Part shown: in pieces, positions 22,834 to 29,531 of the stretch
Numbering within the stretch: position 1 is the stretch's first letter
Layout of the letters: every line of letters starts with the position of its first letter
From: an uncultured Caulobacterales bacterium
GTDB lineage: Bacteria; Pseudomonadota; Alphaproteobacteria; Caulobacterales; Caulobacteraceae
Length of the DNA: 35,522 nt
Assembly: GCA_903903715.1 (NCBI GenBank)
Contig: CAIUZX010000408.1
Span: 1 to 35,522 of the forward strand
Direction: 5' to 3'
Made by a program: the position numbers and the translations under genes
The notes under the pieces: model-generated
Seen by the model: the letters and a program-made list of their open reading frames with translations, nothing else
Database searches by the model: none
What the model was told of the DNA's origin: nothing

Positions 22834-24905
22834 TGTCGGTCCAGGTCGGCGAGTGCTTCCTCGACGGGTCGATGCGACAGGTGGTCCGCACCTCGGCGGG
22901 CTACGTGTACGTCGTCGCGCCGTGGATGGCGAGCTACGAAACCGACCCGACGCTCACCAACCCGGTGCGCGTCTACAAAGCGAACAGTACCGCCGTTCCC
23001 CCGGCCAGCTTCGCCCGCAAGGATAGCGGGAACGAACCCCAGGGCGCGTCCACGTGCGCGTGCGGGGTGGACGCCAGCGATACGATCCACGTCGCGTGGT
23101 TGGCGCACGACATCACGACACGCACACGCTACCTGCGCTACGCGCCGTTCAACACGAGCACCGACACGTGGGGCTCGGTGACCACGATTCTCTCGAATCT
23201 CGACTACGACGACATCGGCCAGGGCGATGAAGGTGTGGCCCTGGCGATCGACGCCAGCGGCTACGTCCACATCACGTTCCTGACGACGGTCGGCAATGGG
23301 AACATCGCCGCCCGACGTCTCTACTACACGACCAACGCGAGCGGCTCCTGGTCCGCTGCCGTGCAGGTGGACGCGGATGTGTCCTACTCGGGCGACTACA
23401 AAGCGTGGCATCCGGGCCTCGCCTTCGACGACCACGGCCGATTGATCGCCTCCTGGCTCAAGGGCCAGTTCGCCGAGTCGGGAACCGGGACGGTCTACGT
23501 CCGCACGAAGGAGAGCGGCGGGAGCTGGAACAGCAGCGTCTCGGTCGTCGCCAGCATCGAGGACGGCATCGACCAGTGCGTCTCGCTGATGGTGACCGCC
23601 GACGGGCGCTACCACCTGGGGTGCAGCACGTCGAAGTCCGGCGGCTGGCAGACGCAACGGTACTTCTACTCGGACGACCACGGGGGCTCCTGGACCGCGA
23701 ACCACCCGGCTGGCATTCAAACGTGCCACAACGTCACGCTCGGCCCGGGGCGGCTGGGCCAGGTGCGCCTCTACTATCACGGGAACGGCTCGCCCGTGAA
23801 CATCTACTACGTCGAAGGGACCGGCGGGTCGGTCGCGTGGGGCGCCGAGACCCTGGCCGATTCTGGGGCCTACGACTGTTCGATCAACGCCCGCTGGTCG
23901 CAGTACCATCACGCCTTCCCGTCGGTGCTGGACGCGGGATGGTGGCTGAGTACGCCGGAACCGAGCAGCGCCCACGTCGCGAGTGAATCCTACTTCCGCA
24001 CCAGCGCGAGCCTCGGCACGCTGAAGATGGGCGGGAAAGCGCACACCGCCGGCCTCACGCCGTCCGCGACGCTCACGCGCTACGTGAACCGTCCTGTCGC
24101 GGCTGGCCTCACGCCAGCAGGCGCGGTCGCGAAGCGCTCGTGGAAGGCCATTATTGCCGGGATGACACCCGCCGCGGCGCTCGGGCAGGTCAAGACGAAG
24201 CTGCAGGCGCTGGCTGGCGGCGCGACACCGGCGGGTGCGCTGGCTCGTCGAATCGGGAAGCCGCTCTCCGCGGGCGCGACGCCGGCCGGCGCGCTCAGCA
24301 AGCGGAGCGCCAAAGGCCTCGCCGGCGGCAGCACGCCCACGGGGACGCTCGCGCAGATCAAGACGAAACTCCAGAGCCTCGCGGGTGGGGTCAGCAGCGC
24401 CGGCACGCTGACTCGGCGCATCGGCACGGCCGTCAGCGGCGCCCTTGCGCCGGCCGGAGTCCTGGCGAAGCGCACCGCTCGCGGTCTGGTGGGTGGGGCG
24501 ACGCCCGCAGGCGCTCTCAGCACTTCCCGCGCGATCCTGCGCACCCTAGCGGGGTCCCTGCCCTCCGCCGGGGTCCTGACCCGTCGGGTCACGAAGGCGC
24601 TGACGGGCGTGCTCGCGGCCGCCGGGGCCCTCACGCACGGGATCGCGCGGATGTTCGCCGGGACGGTCGCGAGCGCCGGCGACTTGGTCACCGCCTGGCT
24701 GCCGAAGGACTGGGTCCGGTGGGTTCAGGCGCGGTTCAGCCGGTTCCGCGTCACCGTTGAAAACAAGAGTCAACTCACGTCGGTGTGGCCAGGCGCGAAC
24801 ACGCTCCGGACGTCCGGCCAGGCGCATGCGACGCTCGAGGTGCGGGCGCTTCGTCCGACCCTCACCGGCCCGGGTCACGGGTCGACTTTGGAGAGGAACC
24901 CATGA
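22833..24905 (+). CDS. Fibre protein: beta-propeller head and long repeat stalk
   Basis: The product is 690 residues. Residues about 10-395 have sialidase/BNR-like blades: GYVYVVAPWMASYETDP, TIHVAWLAHD, YVHITFLTTVGNGNIAARRL, YYTTNASGSWSAAVQV and FYSDDHGGSWTANHPAG, the last close to an Asp-box. From residue 406 a stalk of 18- and 20-residue units runs to about 620, then a short C-terminal module with KVRW-like aromatic residues. A propeller on a stalk suggests binding or cleaving of host surface sugars. No sialidase Arg triad was established. The stop overlaps the next gene's start. Confidence 0.7.
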   Translation: MSVQVGECFLDGSMRQVVRTSAGYVYVVAPWMASYETDPTLTNPVRVYKANSTAVPPASFARKDSGNEPQGASTCACGVDASDTIHVAWLAHDITTRTRYLRYAPFNTSTDTWGSVTTILSNLDYDDIGQGDEGVALAIDASGYVHITFLTTVGNGNIAARRLYYTTNASGSWSAAVQVDADVSYSGDYKAWHPGLAFDDHGRLIASWLKGQFAESGTGTVYVRTKESGGSWNSSVSVVASIEDGIDQCVSLMVTADGRYHLGCSTSKSGGWQTQRYFYSDDHGGSWTANHPAGIQTCHNVTLGPGRLGQVRLYYHGNGSPVNIYYVEGTGGSVAWGAETLADSGAYDCSINARWSQYHHAFPSVLDAGWWLSTPEPSSAHVASESYFRTSASLGTLKMGGKAHTAGLTPSATLTRYVNRPVAAGLTPAGAVAKRSWKAIIAGMTPAAALGQVKTKLQALAGGATPAGALARRIGKPLSAGATPAGALSKRSAKGLAGGSTPTGTLAQIKTKLQSLAGGVSSAGTLTRRIGTAVSGALAPAGVLAKRTARGLVGGATPAGALSTSRAILRTLAGSLPSAGVLTRRVTKALTGVLAAAGALTHGIARMFAGTVASAGDLVTAWLPKDWVRWVQARFSRFRVTVENKSQLTSVWPGANTLRTSGQAHATLEVRALRPTLTGPGHGSTLERNP
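24048..24659 (+). repeat. Eleven stalk repeats in an 18-18-20 residue order
   Basis: Units begin AG/GG-x-TPAGAL and have lengths 18, 18, 20, 18, 18, 20, 18, 18, 20, 18, 18 residues. Each third unit has a VKTKLQ-type insert. This gives a 56-residue (168-bp) higher-order period starting at 24048, 24216, 24384 and 24552. A partial twelfth unit follows. Confidence 0.88.
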
Positions 24906-25294
24906 GCCAGACGCTATCCGCGCTCCCCATCGATCTAGCCATCCAGGTGACCCGCCGGCGCGGCGCCCGCTTCGAACTCGCCGTGAAGGACGCGGCCAAC
25001 GCCGCGGTCGACCTGACCGGCGACACACTGACGTGTCGCGTCTACGACCGCTACGGCGGCACGCAGCGGCTCGCCGGCACGGTCACGATCACCAACGCCG
25101 CGGCCGGCCTGGCCACGCTCGTCTTCGCGGCCGGCGACCTCGACGACGGGCACACGGGCGCCGAGGTGACGACCTGGGTCTACGCGATCGAGCGGACCCA
25201 CGGGGGCGAGACCGCGGCCCTCTTCCAGGGGACGTTCGCGCTCTGGCCGGCCACCGGGCTCGCCGGCGGCGGCGGGATCGTGCCGCCGCCGTGA
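24902..25294 (+). CDS. BppU-like baseplate/fibre adaptor protein
   Basis: This 130-residue protein follows the N-terminal plan of BppU-type upper baseplate proteins. It opens with a strand pair on a polar pattern (RRRGARFELAVKDAANAAVD), then LTGDTLTCRVYDRYGG, VTITNAAAGLATLVF and TTWVYAIERTHGG. It ends in a Gly/Pro-rich tail (GGGGIVPPP). Such domains attach fibres to the tail tip. ATG 24902 is internal to the end of the preceding gene (ATGA) with GGAGAGGAA upstream. It is likely to be the adaptor for the tailspike that follows. Confidence 0.72.
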   Translation: MSQTLSALPIDLAIQVTRRRGARFELAVKDAANAAVDLTGDTLTCRVYDRYGGTQRLAGTVTITNAAAGLATLVFAAGDLDDGHTGAEVTTWVYAIERTHGGETAALFQGTFALWPATGLAGGGGIVPPP

Positions 25295-27162
25295 CGCCGG
25301 CGACCGGGTCGATGCCCACCTACGATCCGGCGGGGGCGGATCACCTGACCTGGCTGAGCCCGGCGGCGAAGACGCACGAGCTGGTCTCGAACGGGGCGGG
25401 CGTGGCTCCGTCGTGGCGGCACAAGGGCTGGGTCGACGTGCGCGACTACGGTGCGACAGGAGACGGCGTGACGGACGACACGGCCGCGATCCAGGCGGCG
25501 ATTGATGCCTCGTTGGGGACGGTCTACTTTCCGCCCGGCGTGTACCTGATCACCAGCACGGTCACGCTCAAGTCGGCGCTCGCCATCAAGGGGCAAGAAG
25601 GTGGAGGGTATGCCGCACTGACCACCCATCCGTCGGCCACGCAGGGCGCCTCGCTCGTCTGGGGCGGGGCGGCGGGCGGCACGATGGTGTCGGCCTGCGG
25701 GTGCTGGTACGTCTCGTGGGACGGGGTGGATCTGGACGGTGTGGACTACGCCCACCACGTCACGGGGTTCTACCTCTACTCGACCAACACGCCCGCCTCG
25801 ACCCATCTGTCGTGGACCCGGTTCCGGGTGTTCAACTGCGGCGTCGGGATGAAGGTCGGCGCCGTCAGCGGCGCGACGGACTACCAGACCGATCATCTCA
25901 CCGTCAGAGATTTCCGGTTCTACCAGTGCCGCGTCGGCATCCAGTCGTTGTCGGAAAATGCGTTCGACTTCTCCGCGATCGCACAGGGCGTGGCCTTTGT
26001 ATACGACGTGGGCATTGACCTGCAGCGGGCGGGTTATCTGACCATCGACGGGTTCTGCTGCGGATCGCTGATGGACAACCCGACGACGGGGGCGTTCATT
26101 GCGGTCGGTCTGACCCAGCCGTTGCATATTCGGTCGTGCCAGGGTGAAGGGCCGTACACGGGGTGGACGCATCTCCGGGCCTTAGCGGTGGGTGCGAATT
26201 TCGAATCCCCGATCACGATGGAGGGGTGCAAGGTTGACGAGGACGTGTGGATCGCGAACAATCGCCAGTTCATCTCCATCGGCAACAGTTATGGCGCGTC
26301 CGATCTGATCGTGGATGGTCCCCAGGCGTCCGTCATCTCGATCGGTGACTACTTCGATACGGGGGACATCATCGGGTCCGGCGCGGACAAGCGCGTGATG
26401 CGGGTGGGCGGCTACAACACGGCAACGGGCTTAGGCGCAGGTCTGTTCTCCACCACCGAGCGGGTGGGGGTGGGGGTGGCGGTGCCGACCGTTCCGCTCC
26501 ACGTGGTCGAAACGGCGGCGGGTGCCGATCACGGCGCGGTCCTGATTCATAACCCCGATGCGACGGCGGGCACCACCGCGTCGGTCACGTTACGAGCCGA
26601 CGACCAGAACGTGCTGTTGCGGGCCATCCGCCGCGCGGCGAACGACGGGATCGACTTTGCCGTCGTGCAGGACGACGCCGCCGGGAATCCCATTGAGCGA
26701 TTCCGGATCACGGAGGCGGGCGATGTGGGTATCGGCACCAGCGATCCGACGATCAAGCTGCAGGTGCTGGGCGGTTTGTTGGCCGGATTGAACGACGCGC
26801 TGGCGCTGGCGGGGGGGGCCGCCGCCTACGACAGCGGCGTGCGGCTCGTGTTCATCAATGCGTTTGGTGATGCTGCGACACAGACGTGGCGCATGGGCGA
26901 AGTGGGGGCGAAGTATTACAGCGGCGATGGCGCGTATGCCTGCGCGCTCGTCTTCAACACGAACACCGGTTCAACCCAAACCTCCGTCACGGAAAAGATG
27001 CGCCTGACGGGCCTCGGACGGCTCGGGATTGGGACGATCGCGCCAGGCACCAAGCTCGCCGTAGTGGGACTGCCGACGTATGCCGACGAGGCTGCGGCCT
27101 CATCGTTGCAGGCTGGCGACTTCTACAAAACGGCAACGGGAGCACTGCGGATCAAGTTGTAG
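25291..27162 (+). CDS. Tailspike with pectate-lyase-type beta helix
   Basis: The product is 623 residues from GTG 25291 (GTGA overlap). Residues about 50-90 carry the classic entry VRDYGATGDGVTDDTAAIQA followed by YFPPGVYLI, typical of the right-handed beta-helix pectate lyase family. The helix probably runs to residue 380. Three strand-turn motifs follow, RVGVGVAVPTVPLHV, DVGIGTSDPTIKLQV and RLGIGTIAPGTKLAV, near residues 390, 478 and 577. They are typical of trimeric fibre ends. The protein stops shortly after the last, without the S74 chaperone domain often found there. It probably binds or depolymerises host capsule or O-antigen. Confidence 0.85.
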   Translation: MTPATGSMPTYDPAGADHLTWLSPAAKTHELVSNGAGVAPSWRHKGWVDVRDYGATGDGVTDDTAAIQAAIDASLGTVYFPPGVYLITSTVTLKSALAIKGQEGGGYAALTTHPSATQGASLVWGGAAGGTMVSACGCWYVSWDGVDLDGVDYAHHVTGFYLYSTNTPASTHLSWTRFRVFNCGVGMKVGAVSGATDYQTDHLTVRDFRFYQCRVGIQSLSENAFDFSAIAQGVAFVYDVGIDLQRAGYLTIDGFCCGSLMDNPTTGAFIAVGLTQPLHIRSCQGEGPYTGWTHLRALAVGANFESPITMEGCKVDEDVWIANNRQFISIGNSYGASDLIVDGPQASVISIGDYFDTGDIIGSGADKRVMRVGGYNTATGLGAGLFSTTERVGVGVAVPTVPLHVVETAAGADHGAVLIHNPDATAGTTASVTLRADDQNVLLRAIRRAANDGIDFAVVQDDAAGNPIERFRITEAGDVGIGTSDPTIKLQVLGGLLAGLNDALALAGGAAAYDSGVRLVFINAFGDAATQTWRMGEVGAKYYSGDGAYACALVFNTNTGSTQTSVTEKMRLTGLGRLGIGTIAPGTKLAVVGLPTYADEAAASSLQAGDFYKTATGALRIKL

Positions 27163-27227
27163 GACGAGAGTACAGACGAACCGCTCGTCGGCGGATCGGC
27201 GACGCGGCGTAGGCGGGCGGTCACGCC

Positions 27228-27241
27228 GGGACCCCGGTCCC
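27228..27241 (+). terminator. Possible terminator hairpin after the tailspike
   Basis: GGGACC and GGTCCC pair around a CC loop, and GGTTTTCCCC follows 5 bp later. The stem is short and the U-run weak, but this is the only stem between the late operon and the regulator. Confidence 0.4.
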
Positions 27242-27303
27242 CCAGGTTTTCCCCAAACGGGCCGCTCCGCCATCGCTGCGCATCTTAGAACGGCCACGTT
27301 GCC

Positions 27304-27340
27304 CATTGCAAACAACAGGGAAAAATAGTTGTTGACAATG
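27304..27340 (+). promoter_or_regulatory. Operator-like inverted repeat overlapping the -35 box
   Basis: CATTGCAAACAAC (27304-27316) and GTTGTTGACAATG (27328-27340) are inverted copies matching at 11 of 13 positions, with an 11-bp A-rich spacer. The right arm contains the TTGACA of the promoter. ACAATGCGA recurs directly at 27335 and 27369. This is what an autoregulating repressor site would look like. Confidence 0.65.
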
Positions 27341-27361
27341 CGACTCATGCGGGGGTATCTT
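27332..27361 (+). promoter_or_regulatory. Sigma70-type promoter for the regulator
   Basis: TTGACA (27332-27337) is separated by 18 bp from TATCTT (27356-27361). Transcription would begin around 27368-27370, just before ATG 27372, leaving almost no leader. It stands out in an otherwise GC-rich sequence. Confidence 0.72.
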
Positions 27362-27371
27362 CCTCTTCACA

Positions 27372-27599
27372 ATGCGAACAGGCGTCCGATACAACCTCCT
27401 GGCCTTCCGAGAAGACATGGCGGTCAGAGGCTGGTTGAGCACCGACCTCGCTCGAGAGGCCGGCGTTGCCGACATGACCGTCACCCGATTCTTCCGCGGC
27501 GATCACCAGACGGCGCGGACGGCGAAGAAGCTCGCGAACGCTCTCGGTTACTCCCCGCGCCGCTACATGCTGCGGGGCGATCAGGGAGCGGCGGCCTGA
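27372..27599 (+). CDS. Cro/CI-type HTH regulator, apparently leaderless
   Basis: This 75-residue protein is one XRE helix-turn-helix domain: STDLAREAGVADMTVTRFFR (residues 23-42) is the HTH core, followed by ARTAKKLANALGYSPRRYML. No dimerisation or protease domain is present, so it is Cro-sized. It has no Shine-Dalgarno sequence; the promoter ends 10 bp before the ATG, so the mRNA should start almost at the codon. The palindrome over its -35 suggests autoregulation. It is co-oriented with all other genes, unlike lambda cI. It probably controls the switch into the early genes that follow. Confidence 0.8.
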   Translation: MRTGVRYNLLAFREDMAVRGWLSTDLAREAGVADMTVTRFFRGDHQTARTAKKLANALGYSPRRYMLRGDQGAAA

Positions 27600-27670
27600 A
27601 CCGAGTGTAGGCGCGCGATCGGGTGGGGGCAACGGTAGTGGGTTGGCGAAGGGAAGCGGGAAGGACCCCG

Positions 27671-28069
27671 ATGAGTTTCCACGTTCCGGAGCGCCACCGC
27701 GTCATGACAGGCCGCCTTGCCACCGACTTCACCTACGGGCACAACGGCTACTTCCTCCTTGCGTCCGACCTGCCGGGTCGGCTGCTTTCCATCATCGCGA
27801 GCGACGGCGCGGGCTGGGAACACGTGAGCGTCCGCGCGCTCCGGGGCCGGCGTTCGGCGACCCCGACGTGGGCCGAGATGTGCCAGGCGAAGGCGCTCTT
27901 CTGGGACGACGAAGACGCCGTCGTCCAGTTCCACCCGAAACGCTCCGAGTACGTCAATCAGCATCCGAATGTCTTGCACCTCTGGCGACCGACCGAGGGG
28001 GCGATCCCCACGCCGCCCCCGCTGTTGGTCGGCCTGCGCGCGAACGACCCGGTCGAGGTGACGCGATGA
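27671..28069 (+). CDS. DUF7694-like conserved phage protein
   Basis: The 132-residue product contains GWEHVSVRALRGRRSATPTW, then EMCQAKALFWDDEDAVVQFH, HPKRSEYVNQHPNVLHLWRP. I recognise this as the conserved core of a small protein widespread in phages (DUF7694-type), function unknown. ATG 27671 has GGAAGGA upstream. It is the first gene of the early block downstream of the regulator. The extra C-terminal tail is Pro-rich and short. Confidence 0.75.
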   Translation: MSFHVPERHRVMTGRLATDFTYGHNGYFLLASDLPGRLLSIIASDGAGWEHVSVRALRGRRSATPTWAEMCQAKALFWDDEDAVVQFHPKRSEYVNQHPNVLHLWRPTEGAIPTPPPLLVGLRANDPVEVTR

Positions 28070-28078
28070 CGACCTTCA

Positions 28079-28122
28079 GCCGCCAGACTGGCGGCCCGGA
28101 CGGCGGAGAGGGCGTCCTCTCC
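28079..28122 (+). ncRNA. Two tandem perfect hairpins before the zinc gene
   Basis: GCCGCCA/TGGCGGC (28079-28095, 3-nt loop) and GGAGAGG/CCTCTCC (28105-28122, GCGT loop) sit 9 bp apart, just ahead of the GGAGATAGG ribosome site for the gene at 28140. They lie inside a 21-codon ORF (28066-28131) that overlaps the previous stop. They may act as an attenuator or RNA-processing structure. Confidence 0.5.
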
Positions 28123-28139
28123 CGGAGATAGGTGATGCC

Positions 28140-28544
28140 ATGCAGGACTTCCTCCTCGGCGCAGACCCCAATTCGGCGTTTGGCCTCGGCCTCCTCCTCG
28201 GCTTCATCGTCGGCACGTGTGCCTTCTACCTCGCCGAGCACGCCGTCACTGCCTCGCTGGCTCGTGTGCGTCGGCCGCGCCCTGGTCCGTGGACGCTCGA
28301 CGATCGCCCACTGGCGGTGCGGGGCGATCTCCGGACACGAGTATCTGAGGACCTTCGCGCCCGGTCACATGGGTCTGGCGTGTCTCCGTTGCGGCCACGA
28401 GACGGCGGGGTGGGAGATCGGGCAGCGGCCAACCGCCCATCGGTCCTCGATGGTGACGCCGGCGCCCACGACCGAGACACCTTCATTCGTCGCCTGCAGG
28501 CCCAGCACCTTCACATCGACGAGCTGAGGATCGAGAAGGATTAA
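28140..28544 (+). CDS. Membrane/zinc protein with apparent frame changes
   Basis: In the annotated frame, residues 1-45 are a sound membrane-anchored start (GLGLLLGFIVGTCAFYLAEH). The end (DTFIRRLQAQHLHIDELRI) is helical and its stop couples to the next gene (TAATG). The middle, however, is Arg/Gly-rich and structureless. Over 28309-28425 the +1 frame instead reads WRCGAISGHEYLRTFAPGHM, then LACLRCGHETAGW, a C-H...CxxC-H pattern common in small phage zinc proteins. Two compensating indels in evolution or in assembly would explain it. A separate overlapping gene from GTG 28264 is the alternative. Confidence 0.5.
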   Translation: MQDFLLGADPNSAFGLGLLLGFIVGTCAFYLAEHAVTASLARVRRPRPGPWTLDDRPLAVRGDLRTRVSEDLRARSHGSGVSPLRPRDGGVGDRAAANRPSVLDGDAGAHDRDTFIRRLQAQHLHIDELRIEKD

Positions 28545-28894
28545 TGCCACCCCGGACGATGACGGCCGTGTCGCGCGAGGACTGCGAGCTCCTGCACCGC
28601 GAGCTGCTGCGGCTCGGCGCTCTCGGCGCGCGCCGGGCCGTGCCGCGCCGCCTGGTCGCCGCGGGCGCCTTCGACGGCAACGACCGCCGGATGCGGCACA
28701 TCATGGCGGCGGCGCCGGCGTTTGGGTTCGCCGTCGGGTCGTCAGAAGACGGGTACTTCGTGGCGGAGGGCCCGGCCGACCTCGACTGCGCGATTGCCGA
28801 CCTGCAGTCCCGCGTCGGCGAGTTGGCGCGCCGGGCCGCGGCGCTCGAGACGATCCGGCGCGCGATGACGACTGTCGGCGGGAGACTCTTCTGA
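28544..28894 (+). CDS. Small winged-helix-like phage protein
   Basis: This 116-residue protein has a Leu/Arg-rich first helix (LLHRELLRLGALGARRAVPR) and the wing-like pattern NDRRMRHIMAAAPAFGFAVG, followed by SSEDGYFVAEGPADLDCAI. It ends in a helix (LQSRVGELARRAAALETIRR). This organisation is frequent in phage early regions and suggests a DNA-binding role. The start overlaps the upstream stop by TAATG, and its own stop overlaps the next start. Confidence 0.65.
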   Translation: MPPRTMTAVSREDCELLHRELLRLGALGARRAVPRRLVAAGAFDGNDRRMRHIMAAAPAFGFAVGSSEDGYFVAEGPADLDCAIADLQSRVGELARRAAALETIRRAMTTVGGRLF

Positions 28895-29142
28895 TGACCG
28901 CCCTCGAGCTCCGCCGGCTGATCGGGCAGTGCGAAGCCGCCGGCCACACCCACGGCGTCGTGAAGATGCGCCGCCCGGCCCAGGGCTACGTCCGGCCGCG
29001 CGTCGAGATCGCCCCGCTGGTCTACGGCCTCGAGATCGGGCGCCACGGCGACGATCTCTTCGTCAGCGTCGATGTGCCCAGCCTGCGGCAGGTCCTGCGC
29101 CTAGTCGAGCTCGGCGAGCACCCGCCACAAGGGAGCGTGTGA
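28894..29142 (+). CDS. Small hypothetical early protein
   Basis: The 82-residue alpha/beta product has the strand VEIAPLVYGLEIGRHGDDLF and ends in the helix SLRQVLRLVELG. It is coupled to both neighbours (TGATG on each side), so it belongs to the same operon as the wHTH and DUF1064 genes. I do not recognise the family; the position suggests nucleic-acid metabolism. Confidence 0.62.
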   Translation: MTALELRRLIGQCEAAGHTHGVVKMRRPAQGYVRPRVEIAPLVYGLEIGRHGDDLFVSVDVPSLRQVLRLVELGEHPPQGSV

Positions 29143-29531
29143 TGGCGTGGCCAGGCTGGGAGCACTTCCGGGGGCGGGGCGGGGTGCCGGCGCTGCCGAA
29201 TCCGCCCGACTCACCGAAGCGGCACAAGTACCACGCGACGCCCACCGCGGTGGACGGGCATCTCTTCCCGTCGAAGCGGGAGGCGGACCGATACGCACAG
29301 CTCCGCCTGCTCGAGCGAGCGGGCGCTCTCACCGATCTGCGGCTGCAGTTCCGGTTTCCGCTCGCGGTCAAGGACCAGGTGATCGGGCACTACGTCGCCG
29401 ACTTCACCTACACCGACGCGGAGACCGGCGGCTGCATCGTGGAGGACGCGAAGGGCGCGCGCACGCCGCTGTACGCGTGGAAGAAGAATCATTTCCGGGC
29501 CCAGTACGGCATCGAAGTCCAGGAGGTGTGA
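29142..29531 (+). CDS. DUF1064 nuclease (PD-(D/E)XK fold)
   Basis: The 129-residue product is a small phage nuclease. FPSKREADRYAQLRLLERAG supplies the helix Glu47. HYVADFTY gives Asp87, and IVEDAKG gives Asp102 and Lys104, the D...DxK arrangement of the PD-(D/E)XK fold. The start is typical (KYHATPTAVDG...FPSKREA). Members are thought to cut branched or recombination intermediates. It is coupled to the upstream gene and to the ParB-like gene downstream by TGATG overlaps, suggesting a joint role in replication or recombination. Confidence 0.88.
   Translation: MAWPGWEHFRGRGGVPALPNPPDSPKRHKYHATPTAVDGHLFPSKREADRYAQLRLLERAGALTDLRLQFRFPLAVKDQVIGHYVADFTYTDAETGGCIVEDAKGARTPLYAWKKNHFRAQYGIEVQEV

Noticed and set aside
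24048..24659. Repeats considered as a CRISPR array or diversity-generating target
   Set aside because: Units are coding, diverged, contiguous and lack spacers. No Cas gene, reverse transcriptase or template repeat exists in the window.
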